Origin: JAWLCQ01 sp041687095
Lineage (GTDB): Bacteria; Planctomycetota; Phycisphaerae; SM23-33
Direction of reading: 5' to 3'
Assembly (NCBI GenBank): GCA_041687095.1
Contig: JAWLCQ010000113.1
Location: 1-15,847 of the forward strand
Length of the DNA: 15,847 nucleotides
Shown here: one piece after another, positions 1 to 6,263 of the stretch
Numbering within the stretch: the first letter of the stretch is position 1
Layout of the letters: each line of letters opens with the position of its first letter
Position numbers and translations under genes: made by a program
The notes under the pieces: generated by a model
Databases searched by the model: none
Told to the model about the DNA's origin: nothing
Seen by the model: the letters and a program-made list of their open reading frames with translations, nothing else

Positions 1-1
1 G

Positions 2-772
2 GACGAGGCGGGGAGCGGGGATGCTGGGGATGCGAGAGGAGAGGGCGGTGCGCGCGGGGGCTCGACCGCGCCCGGGGGCGGACCTGTGCAGCTGCCCGGG
101 CGCCCCCTCACCCCCCTCGCTGCGCTCGGGGACCTCTCCCCGAGGGGAGAGGGGTTGACGGCGGCCGCGGGCGGGGGGTCGGCTGCGGGCGGGGGGTCGG
201 CGGCGGGCGGGGCGTCGGCGGCGGGCGGGAGCGACTCCCTCCCGATCCCCTGCATCCCCGCCTGCCCCCAAAACGATGAGGCGGGGCTGGCGGCCGAGAG
301 CGTGCTGGACGTGGAGCGGATCGGGCTGTACGTGGCGCGGGCGCAGCGGGCGCTGCAGACGGTGATGCGGGAGCTGCGGGCCGTGCAGGGCCGCCGGCGG
401 CAGGAGCACCGGGACCTGCTGGAGGAGCGGATGGACAGCTCGGGCGTCCCGTTCCGCGAGCAGGGCCGGATCGCCAGCCAACTGGTCGCGATGACGGCGG
501 GGCGGCTGGCGGAGTTGGAGGACGGCGAGGACGCGGACGGTGCGGACGCCCCCCCGCCCGAGCCCGAGCCCGAGGAGGATCTGGAGGCCATCGGGGAGCG
601 GCTGCTGGGGATCCTCGCCGAGGCGAGGGAGGAGACGAAGGACCAGACGGAGGAGGAGGTCATGACGGAGCTGCAGGCGGTCATGGAGCACGATGCCCAG
701 GCCGGGGAGCGGAACGCCCAGCGCCGCAAGGACCGGATCGCCCGGCGGCAGGCGCGGCGGCGGCGAGGGTAG
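2..772 (+). CDS. Hypothetical coiled-coil protein, 5' end outside the window
   Basis: The frame is open from the left edge to the TAG at 770-772 (257 codons), so this is probably the C-terminal part of a longer gene; the GTG at 86 is only the first in-window start-like codon. I do not recognise a family. From about position 280 the protein looks genuine: a charged, helical stretch (LDVERIGLYVARAQRALQ, then LLEERMDSSGVPFREQGR), an acidic Pro/Glu linker (PPPEPEPEED), a second acidic helix rich in Glu/Asp, and a very basic tail (RRKDRIARRQARRRRG). Low hydrophobicity and alternating charge suggest coiled coils in a cytoplasmic protein, possibly nucleic-acid-contacting through the tail (inference). 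The N-terminal third is unlike the rest: it is built from a palindromic repeat (99-152) and a Gly-Ala-Ser tandem tract (about 173-230), which looks like inserted repeat DNA read in frame. The true start cannot be decided here. Confidence 0.5.
   Translation, partial: DEAGSGDAGDARGEGGARGGSTAPGGGPVQLPGRPLTPLAALGDLSPRGEGLTAAAGGGSAAGGGSAAGGASAAGGSDSLPIPCIPACPQNDEAGLAAESVLDVERIGLYVARAQRALQTVMRELRAVQGRRRQEHRDLLEERMDSSGVPFREQGRIASQLVAMTAGRLAELEDGEDADGADAPPPEPEPEEDLEAIGERLLGILAEAREETKDQTEEEVMTELQAVMEHDAQAGERNAQRRKDRIARRQARRRRG
99..152 (-). repeat. 54-bp palindrome-headed dispersed repeat, copy 1 (inverted)
   Basis: A perfect-armed 20-bp palindrome (CCTCTCCCCGAGGGGAGAGG, 133-152) is preceded by a GC-rich tail, CCCTCGCTGCGCTCGGG, and a CCCCCTCAC block. 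Reverse-complemented, it aligns over about 54 bp with copies at 7989-8042 and 15787-15840. It lies inside the left-edge open reading frame, where it is read as PLTPLAALGDLSPRGEG. It is REP-like in size and symmetry. Confidence 0.8.
173..230 (+). repeat. Short tandem GC repeat encoding Gly-Ala-Ser
   Basis: Imperfect tandem units of about 18-21 bp of the form GCGGGCGGGGGGTCGGC. They read in frame as GGGSAAGGGSAAGGASAAGG, a flexible low-complexity linker. The tract follows the palindromic repeat and sits inside the suspected insert. Confidence 0.65.
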
Positions 773-783
773 AGCGGCCCGGT

Positions 784-941
784 TGGCTTCGTTTCGCACA
801 CAGCGCGCAAATGGGTTCGTTCCGCACGCAGCGCGAATGGGTTCGTTCCGCACGCGGCACGAATGGGTTCGTTCCGCACGAAGCGTGAATGGGTTCGTTT
901 CGCACGAAACGCGAATGGGTTGGTTTCGTACGAAGCGTGCG
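784..941. repeat. 26-bp tandem repeat (minisatellite), about six units
   Basis: Units begin at 810, 836, 862, 888 and 914 with exact 26-bp periodicity, each opening with AATGGGTTCG or AATGGGTTGG. A diverged first unit precedes them (about 784-809), and the last unit carries a 2-bp insertion. Each unit holds an imperfect palindrome; the best are GTTTCG-CA-CGAAAC and the perfect TTCGTACGAA near 925-934. Units differ by point changes concentrated in the second half of the palindrome, often compensating the first half. The tract lies just after the stop of the left-edge ORF. ORFs across it on both strands encode only the repeat and are not credible genes. Confidence 0.9.
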
Positions 942-1068
942 AACGGCCGCCAGGTGCGGCGTTTCCCTGATGGGCCGCAGAGGCGCGGAGACGCGGAGGG
1001 TTCGGAATGGGTAACCGTTCACGCGGCGCCCCCGGGGCCTGAGAAAGACGGCAGCCATCCAAACCTCC
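942..1068. other. Gene-free spacer between two repeat arrays
   Basis: GC-rich sequence with no credible coding potential, promoter or terminator that I can see. Together with the flanking repeats (784-941 and 1069-1273) it makes up the 522-bp gene-free stretch 773-1294. Both neighbours point their 3' ends into this stretch. Confidence 0.5.
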
Positions 1069-1089
1069 CCACCGACCCCGCGTCGGTGG
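1069..1089 (+). repeat. 21-bp palindrome family, copy 1
   Basis: CCACCGAC, 5-nt loop CCCGC, then GTCGGTGG: an 8-bp perfect stem. The sequence after it (CGGCTATTGACTAC) resembles that after copy 2 (CGGCTCTCGACTAC), so the repeated unit is longer than the palindrome. Confidence 0.85.
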
Positions 1090-1144
1090 AAGGCGGCTAT
1101 TGACTACTCGCGGGCCCCCACGGGTCTCTTGCTTCTTCTTTCCC

Positions 1145-1165
1145 CCACCGACCCCGCGTCGGTGG
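1145..1165 (+). repeat. 21-bp palindrome family, copy 2
   Basis: Identical to copy 1 over all 21 bases and preceded by a pyrimidine run, CTTCTTCTTTCCCC. With copy 3 it forms the left arm of an inverted repeat of about 155 bp (about 1131-1286). Confidence 0.85.
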
Positions 1166-1252
1166 TTCAAACGGCTCTCGACTACGGCCGGTGCGCAACG
1201 CCCGCGGATCGTCCGCGTCCGTGGGGCATCCCGTAGTGAGGAAGCCGGCTTA

Positions 1253-1273
1253 CCACCGACGCGGGGTCGGTGG
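1253..1273 (-). repeat. 21-bp palindrome family, copy 3 (inverted), just downstream of mtnA
   Basis: Same 8-bp stems with the loop reading GCGGG on the plus strand, so this copy is in the opposite orientation to copies 1 and 2. It is followed by GGAGAAGAAGAGG, the complement of the pyrimidine run before copy 2. It begins 21 bp beyond the mtnA stop and could fold in the mRNA 3' end. There is no T-tract, so it is not a classical intrinsic terminator. Confidence 0.8.
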
Positions 1274-1294
1274 GGAGAAGAAGAGGCGCCCCCC

Positions 1295-2368
<1,074 letters not shown>

Positions 2369-2376
2369 GGTGAAAC

Positions 2377-2405
2377 AGAATAAACGCAACGCGACGGAAG
2401 CTCAA
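2377..2405 (-). promoter_or_regulatory. Sigma70-type promoter candidate for mtnA, possibly leaderless
   Basis: Minus strand TTGAGC (2405-2400), 17-bp spacer, TATTCT (2382-2377): four of six matches in each box with ideal spacing. The -10 ends only 8 nt before the ATG at 2368, so transcription would begin at or within a base or two of the start codon. Confidence 0.5.
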
Positions 2406-2566
2406 GAGCCCGCGGTCCCTTGCCAGCGGGGCCACATGGGTTGGAGAGGGCTTCTCGAGGCCATCAGGCCCCCCTCGCCCCCCGGGCCTGTCTCTTCATC
2501 ACATTTTGGCGCTTCTGGACGTGCGGAACCCGCACGCCCCACCGGCGCGCCTGCCGCCCCCGCCGG

Positions 2567-2601
2567 GCTTGTCCCGGTGGAGCGAGGGTCGGGCCAGCTA
2601 C
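2567..2601 (+). repeat. 35-bp box, copy 1
   Basis: Starts GCTTGTCCCGGTGGAGCGAG and ends GGGCCAGCTAC. It differs from copy 2 at only three positions. Confidence 0.75.
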
Positions 2602-2648
2602 AACGGCGGCCCCTGCCTCCTGCTGCTTCTTCTTTTCGCCCCCGCCCG

Positions 2649-2683
2649 GCTTGTCCGGGTGGAGCGAAGGTCGGGACAGCTAC
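2649..2683 (+). repeat. 35-bp box, copy 2
   Basis: Starts GCTTGTCCGGGTGGAGCGAA and ends GGGACAGCTAC. Begins 82 bp after copy 1. Confidence 0.75.
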
Positions 2684-2711
2684 GGCGGATCGAGCGGGCC
2701 CGGAGGAGCGG

Positions 2712-2746
2712 GTAGCTGTCCCGACCCTCGCTCCCCTGGGGCAAGC
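2712..2746 (-). repeat. 35-bp box, copy 3 (inverted)
   Basis: Plus strand starts GTAGCTGTCCCGACCCTCGC and ends GGGGCAAGC; the reverse complement of the copy 1/2 type. It begins 28 bp after copy 2 ends, placing the symmetry centre near 2697. Confidence 0.75.
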
Positions 2747-2795
2747 CCAGGGGGGGCGGAAGAAGAAGAAACAGAAGGAGACAGGGGGCTCGCGG

Positions 2796-2830
2796 GTAGC
2801 TGGCCCGACCTTCGCTCCCCCGGGGCAAGC
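2796..2830 (-). repeat. 35-bp box, copy 4 (inverted)
   Basis: Plus strand starts GTAGCTGGCCCGACCTTCGC and ends GGGGCAAGC. It begins 84 bp after copy 3, mirroring the 82-bp spacing of copies 1 and 2. Confidence 0.75.
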
Positions 2831-2894
2831 CCGGGAGGGGGCGGGAGCGCTTCGGGCGAGTTCGGCGCGGGCGGGAGCGGACGGGAAGGATGTG

Positions 2895-4472
2895 ATGAAG
2901 AGACAGCCCCCCGGGCAGGGGCGAGACGCCCCTGCGACACACGGGCAAGATGCCCGTGCCACGATCTTGCGACGGCCCCCGGCCGCGGCGGCCGGGGGAC
3001 ACATAGGCGAGACGGCCCCCCCACGCGCACCGCGCCCGCCGCGCCCGCCGCGCACACCGCGCCCGCCGCGCCCGCTGTGGCGGCGGAAGCGGGTGTGGGT
3101 GGCGCTGGCCCTGCTGGGCGGGTTCGTCGCGTGCGTCGGGCCCTGGCCGATCGACGCCGAGCCCTACGCGGGGACCGCGTACGCGCGGGCGACGTTCGCA
3201 CGCCTCGACGCCCTGGATTTCGCCGCCCCCTCCGGGCCGCTGCGGGTCGGGGTGGGATCGGCCGAGATCACGCCCCCCGTCGGGGAGCCCCTCGCCGGGT
3301 ACAGCGCCCGCAAGCCCAAGGCCTCCCGCGACGTGCTGGACCGCCTCCACGCCAAGGCCGTCACCTTCTCCAACGGCCACCGCCGGTTCACCATCGTCGC
3401 CGGGGACCTCCTGCTGGTCACCCCCGAACTCGCCGCCGCCATCGCCCAGCGCAGCGGGCGCCCGCGAGAGGAGCTGTTCTTCACCGCCACCCACACCCAC
3501 AGCGGCGGGGGGGCGTACAGCGACTCGCCGCTGTACGCGTTGGCGCTGGGCGCGTACGACGCGGCCGTCTTCGACCGCCTCGCCGACGCCTTCGCGGCCG
3601 CCATCCGCCAGAGCCACCACGCCCTGGACGCCGCGGACGCCCCACCCCCGCCCGCGCGGATGCGGGCGGCGCTGCTCCGCTCGCCCGCCCTGGACGCCCT
3701 GGTGGTCAACCGCGTGGATCGCCGCGCCCCCTACGCGACGCTGGGCGCCCTCATGGTCCGCGGGCCCGGCGGGGCCCCGCTGGTGAACCTGGTCACGTTC
3801 CCGATGCACCCCACGTTCCTCCACCGCCAGGACCGGCGGGTCAGCGGGGACTACCCGGGGGCGGTGCAGCGGGGGTTGCGGCAGGCGACGGGCGCCGACG
3901 CCCTCTTCGCCATCGGGGCCGTCGGCAGCATCTCCCACGCCGCCCCCCGCACGACCGATCCCGCCGCGCTCGACCGCGCCGCGGCCCCCATCATCCAGGC
4001 CCTCCTCTCCGCCGCCGCCGACGACGAGCCCTGGGCGACGGAGGCGGCGCTCGGGAGCTGGATCGTGACGGTGGACCTGCCCCGCGTGCAGCCGCGGGTG
4101 TGGGGCCCCCTGGCGCTGTCGCCGGTGGCGGGTTCGCTGGTGCACGGGCGGCGGACGCAGGTGCAGGCGGCGCGGATCGGGGAGGTCGTGCTGCTGGGCC
4201 TGCCGGCGGATTTCTCCGGCGAACTGGCGGGCGAGTTGGAGGCGGCGGGGCGCGCGGCGGGGTTGACGGTGCTGGTGACGAGCTTCAACGGGGACTACAT
4301 CGGGTACGCGCTGCCCCGGCGGCACTGGGATTCGGGGCACTACGAGGCGAGAACCATGAGCTTCTTCGGCCCCTGGTGCGGGGAGTACCTGTCGGGGGTT
4401 TCCCGCGAGATCCTGGGCAAACTGGCGCGGGCGCAGAGCGGGGGCGGGGGGCGGTCCGGCGAGGAGGAATAA
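2895..4472 (+). CDS. Membrane-anchored neutral/alkaline ceramidase-like hydrolase
   Basis: Numbered from the ATG at 2895, the product is 525 aa. Residues 118-136 (VGVGSAEITPPVGEPLAGY) are the classic start of the neutral/alkaline non-lysosomal ceramidase N-terminal domain. FFTATHTHSGGG (195-206) supplies His200/His202, expected zinc ligands. FPMHPTF (302-308, His305), VSGDYPGAV (316-324), FNGDYIGYALP (464-474) and HYEARTMSFFGPW (482-494) are further family blocks. RRKR followed by a hydrophobic segment (about 67-81) suggests an N-terminal membrane anchor with the catalytic domain outside the cytoplasm. Family members hydrolyse ceramide amide bonds, but many bacterial homologues have unknown substrates, and the C-terminal domain of canonical ceramidases is absent. 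The start is weakly supported: ATG 2895 has AAGGA 4 nt upstream but lies in repeat DNA, and the next start-like codon is GTG 3093, which would discard the basic residues. The frame stays open upstream, through repeats, to 2256. Confidence 0.8.
   Translation: MKRQPPGQGRDAPATHGQDARATILRRPPAAAAGGHIGETAPPRAPRPPRPPRTPRPPRPLWRRKRVWVALALLGGFVACVGPWPIDAEPYAGTAYARATFARLDALDFAAPSGPLRVGVGSAEITPPVGEPLAGYSARKPKASRDVLDRLHAKAVTFSNGHRRFTIVAGDLLLVTPELAAAIAQRSGRPREELFFTATHTHSGGGAYSDSPLYALALGAYDAAVFDRLADAFAAAIRQSHHALDAADAPPPPARMRAALLRSPALDALVVNRVDRRAPYATLGALMVRGPGGAPLVNLVTFPMHPTFLHRQDRRVSGDYPGAVQRGLRQATGADALFAIGAVGSISHAAPRTTDPAALDRAAAPIIQALLSAAADDEPWATEAALGSWIVTVDLPRVQPRVWGPLALSPVAGSLVHGRRTQVQAARIGEVVLLGLPADFSGELAGELEAAGRAAGLTVLVTSFNGDYIGYALPRRHWDSGHYEARTMSFFGPWCGEYLSGVSREILGKLARAQSGGGGRSGEEE
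2915..2998. repeat. Three consecutive perfect hairpins
   Basis: Hairpin 1: GCAGGGGCG-AGA-CGCCCCTGC (2915-2935). Hairpin 2: CACGGGCA-AGA-TGCCCGTG (2940-2958). Hairpin 3: CCCCCGGCC-GCGGC-GGCCGGGGG (2976-2998). The first two share an AGA triloop and lie 4 bp apart. The tract is read in the ceramidase-like frame as GRDAPATHGQDARAT; from memory this peptide pattern recurs as a repeat translation in planctomycete and related genomes. Confidence 0.8.
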
Positions 4473-4495
4473 AATCCCTCTCTGAGAAGCTCACG

Positions 4496-4523
4496 TTAAG
4501 CCCCCGCCGGGTCGATATATATC
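4496..4523 (+). promoter_or_regulatory. Possible csrA promoter
   Basis: TTAAGC (4496-4501), 16-bp spacer, TATATC (4518-4523), inside an AT-rich island (GATATATAT) that stands out in this GC-rich sequence, about 80 bp before csrA. A flagellar sigma28 fit was tested and is poor. Confidence 0.35.
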
Positions 4524-4587
4524 CCAACAGACGCACCCCTGCCGCGGCCGCAGCCTCGCGGTAATACAGGCTGCTGACGGCGACTCC

Positions 4588-4604
4588 AGGGAAGGAGCCA
4601 AGGA
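4588..4604 (+). promoter_or_regulatory. csrA ribosome-binding site overlapping three ANGGA motifs
   Basis: AAGGAG (4592-4597) lies 6 nt before the ATG and is a strong Shine-Dalgarno sequence. The same stretch holds three copies of the CsrA core ANGGA: AGGGA (4588-4592), AAGGA (4592-4596) and AAGGA (4600-4604), the last including the A of the start codon. This arrangement suits translational autorepression by CsrA, as known for E. coli csrA (inference here). Confidence 0.55.
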
Positions 4605-4876
4605 TGCTGGTGCTGTCCCGACAGCGTGACGAGACAATCATGATCGGCGACGACATTGAAATCACGGTCGTCGATATCCGCGGCGAGAAGGTCCGCCTGG
4701 GGATCAATGCTCCCCCCGACGTTCCCGTCCACCGCAAGGAAGTCTACGAGTCCATCAAGCGGGAGAAGGAGGCCCAGGGCAACGCCGCGGGCGCCAAGCC
4801 CCAAGTGGACTCCCTCGCCAACCGCCGCCCCCACACGCCCGCCCCGCCCCCCAAGACGGCCGACGGCGGTGCGTGA
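4604..4876 (+). CDS. csrA: Carbon storage regulator CsrA with C-terminal extension
   Basis: A dimeric RNA-binding post-transcriptional regulator that binds GGA motifs in mRNA leaders and blocks or alters translation. The first 55 or so residues are textbook CsrA: MLVLSRQRDETIMIGDDIEI, TVVDIRGEKVRLGINAPPDV, then PVHRKEVYESIKRE. They include Arg at position 44 (VHRKE), in the conserved RNA-contacting edge. Typical CsrA has 60-70 residues; this one has 90, with a polar, Pro- and Ala-rich tail (about 60-90) that is probably disordered. The start is fixed by AAGGAG 6 nt upstream. It follows the ceramidase-like gene by 131 bp with its own promoter candidate and converges on an HD-GYP-type gene. No flagellar gene and no fliW antagonist are in the window, so its targets cannot be inferred. 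Confidence 0.97.
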   Translation: MLVLSRQRDETIMIGDDIEITVVDIRGEKVRLGINAPPDVPVHRKEVYESIKREKEAQGNAAGAKPQVDSLANRRPHTPAPPPKTADGGA

Positions 4877-4892
4877 CGCGGCGGGGAACCTT

Positions 4893-4909
4893 CCGGGCCC
4901 GCCCGGCTT
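4893..4909 (+). terminator. Weak terminator candidate after csrA
   Basis: CCGGGCCCGCCCGG followed by CTTTG, beginning 17 bp beyond the csrA stop. The hairpin is short and the T-run is only three bases, so this is tentative. Confidence 0.25.
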
Positions 4910-5045
4910 TGTGAGCCTCTAACCACTGCGAACGCGCGGGGAACGTATGGAAGTGCAGGATCCAATCTGCCGGCTTCTTTGCGTCTGCGCGCCGTCGCGC
5001 GCGCCCTCTCCCCCGCCCGCAGTCCTCCAGGTGCCCGCAGTCCCC

Positions 5046-5108
5046 CGGGCGCCGTGGCTTCTCTCTCGGGCGCCGTGGCTGCTCCGCCGGGTGCCGTGGT
5101 TTGCGAAG
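5046..5108. repeat. 21-bp tandem repeat, three units
   Basis: Units start at 5046, 5067 and 5088 with exact 21-bp spacing, sharing CGGGCGCCGTGGCT (third unit CGGGTGCCGTGGTT). Two 18-bp units beginning CGCAGTCC lie just upstream (about 5017-5050). The tract sits in the 265-bp space between the convergent csrA and HD-GYP genes, and its ORFs are repeat translations. Confidence 0.75.
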
Positions 5109-5141
5109 CGAAGCGCAGCAACCACGTCCCTCCTGGGGCTC

Positions 5142-5996
5142 TCACCCCGCCATTGCCTTTTCGAGCACGGGCACGCCCATGACCTGCGCCAGGGCCTCGA
5201 CGCACTGCGGGCAGTAGCCGTCCGGGCTGCACCGTCGCAGCTCGCGCACGGCCGCCAGCGTGGAGATGGCCGGGCGGTGCGGGCGGTCATGGGTCATGGC
5301 GTCGTAGGCGTCGGCGACGGCGAGGACGCGGGCTTCGAGGGGGATGTGCGGCCCCTTGAGGCCGTGGGGATACCCCGTCCCGTTCATCCGCTCGTGGTGG
5401 GCGCGGATGGCGGGCAGGGTGTCGGCCAGCGAGCCCAAGGGGCGGAGAATGTCCTCGGCGAGGGCGGGGTGCTGCTTGACGCTCTCGAACTGGTCGGCCC
5501 CGATCCGCGCGGGGCGGGCGAGGATGCCCGGAGGCACGGCCAGCAGGCCGATGTCGTGCAGCTCGCCCGCCCGGCGGACGCGTTGGGCCCGCTCCTCGCC
5601 CAGGCCCAACTGCAGGGCCACCCGCTCGCTCAACTCGGCCACGCGGTCGCTGTGGCCCAGGGTGTAGCGGTCCCGCGCTTCGATGCTGCGGACGATCCGC
5701 CGCAGGACATCGACGTAGTGCTCCTCGGTATCGCGGGCGTACCGCTTGACCTCGCCGGACTCCGCGTGGACACGGCTGAGCGAGCGGTGGACCTGGTAGA
5801 CGATCAGCCCGGCAACGATGGCGGCCATCAGCCCCAGCAGGACCGTGGTGAGGGTCAGGCCCTGGAGGACCATCGCCACCGCCAGCACCGCCAGGCCGGT
5901 CAGACAGGCGCAAACGGTTCGGATCGCGTCACCGACCGAATCCGAGATGAACGGGATCCTATAGCGCAAGCCAAAGCCTCCTGCCATGTTGCTCAT
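5142..5996 (-). CDS. Membrane-bound HD-GYP-type phosphohydrolase, atypical
   Basis: The 284-aa protein has two membrane helices (about 26-46 and 49-68), a short helical linker, then an HD-GYP domain (about 95-284). HD-GYP proteins typically hydrolyse cyclic di-GMP. Visible motifs: GHSDRVAELS (114-123, His115), the metal-binding LHDIG (146-150), KQHP (174-177), HHERMNGTGYP (200-210, the HHE..GYP signature) and VADAYDAMT (227-235, Asp229). Two departures stand out. The Lys that normally follows HDIG is Leu151. The C-terminal helix carries three Cys (256, 262, 265: RRCSPDGYCPQC). Enzyme activity is therefore uncertain. Of two nearby ATGs, I chose 5996 because AGGAG (6007-6003) is 6 nt upstream of it and directly abuts the other ATG at 6002. 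It has no neighbour on its strand. No diguanylate cyclase is in the window. Confidence 0.9.
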   Translation of the reverse strand: MSNMAGGFGLRYRIPFISDSVGDAIRTVCACLTGLAVLAVAMVLQGLTLTTVLLGLMAAIVAGLIVYQVHRSLSRVHAESGEVKRYARDTEEHYVDVLRRIVRSIEARDRYTLGHSDRVAELSERVALQLGLGEERAQRVRRAGELHDIGLLAVPPGILARPARIGADQFESVKQHPALAEDILRPLGSLADTLPAIRAHHERMNGTGYPHGLKGPHIPLEARVLAVADAYDAMTHDRPHRPAISTLAAVRELRRCSPDGYCPQCVEALAQVMGVPVLEKAMAG

Positions 5997-6263
5997 GGGC
6001 ATCTCCTGACGGGAGGATAGGATTCGCCGGGGGCGGGGGCGCGGGCGGAGTCGGAAAAAGCGGGCACCGGAGGCGGCGCGGGGGCGGGCGGCGTGGCGGC
6101 CCCCACCGCTGGGAGGGCAGGATGCGGCCATACACCACATGTCGTGCATTTTTCGTTGCCTCGGGGCAGGAATCCTCTCCCGTTTGGGCGGGCGCTGCCG
6201 ATAAGGAGAGCAGGCGGGCCCACGGCGGGCCCCCGGACCGGACGCAGCACGGCGGGCCCACTG

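Larger units (their letters stand above)
2488..2906. repeat. 419-bp inverted-repeat element with 17-bp perfect ends
   Basis: The outer ends are perfect 17-bp inverted repeats: CTGTCTCTTCATCACAT (2488-2504) and ATGTGATGAAGAGACAG (2890-2906). Inside, two arms of about 115-130 bp (about 2567-2683 and 2712-2830) mirror each other around a centre near 2697. Each arm holds two 35-bp boxes separated by a run that is pyrimidine-rich (left) or purine-rich (right). No transposase is encoded. ORFs spanning it are translations of the repeat. It resembles a MITE-like element or a nested palindrome. Confidence 0.75.

Noticed and set aside
784..941. CRISPR array
   Set aside because: Units are contiguous 26-bp tandem repeats with no unique spacers, and no cas gene is present.
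2488..2906. Insertion sequence with transposase
   Set aside because: Perfect terminal inverted repeats exist, but no transposase or DDE-type protein is encoded within; described instead as a non-autonomous repeat.
4492..4518. Flagellar sigma28 promoter before csrA
   Set aside because: GTCGATAT resembles the sigma28 -10, but the -35 at the required spacing matches only about two of eight bases.
2420..4564. 714-codon plus-strand ORF overlapping the ceramidase-like gene
   Set aside because: Arg/Pro/Gly-rich composition from a shifted frame; the other plus frame carries the recognisable ceramidase motifs.
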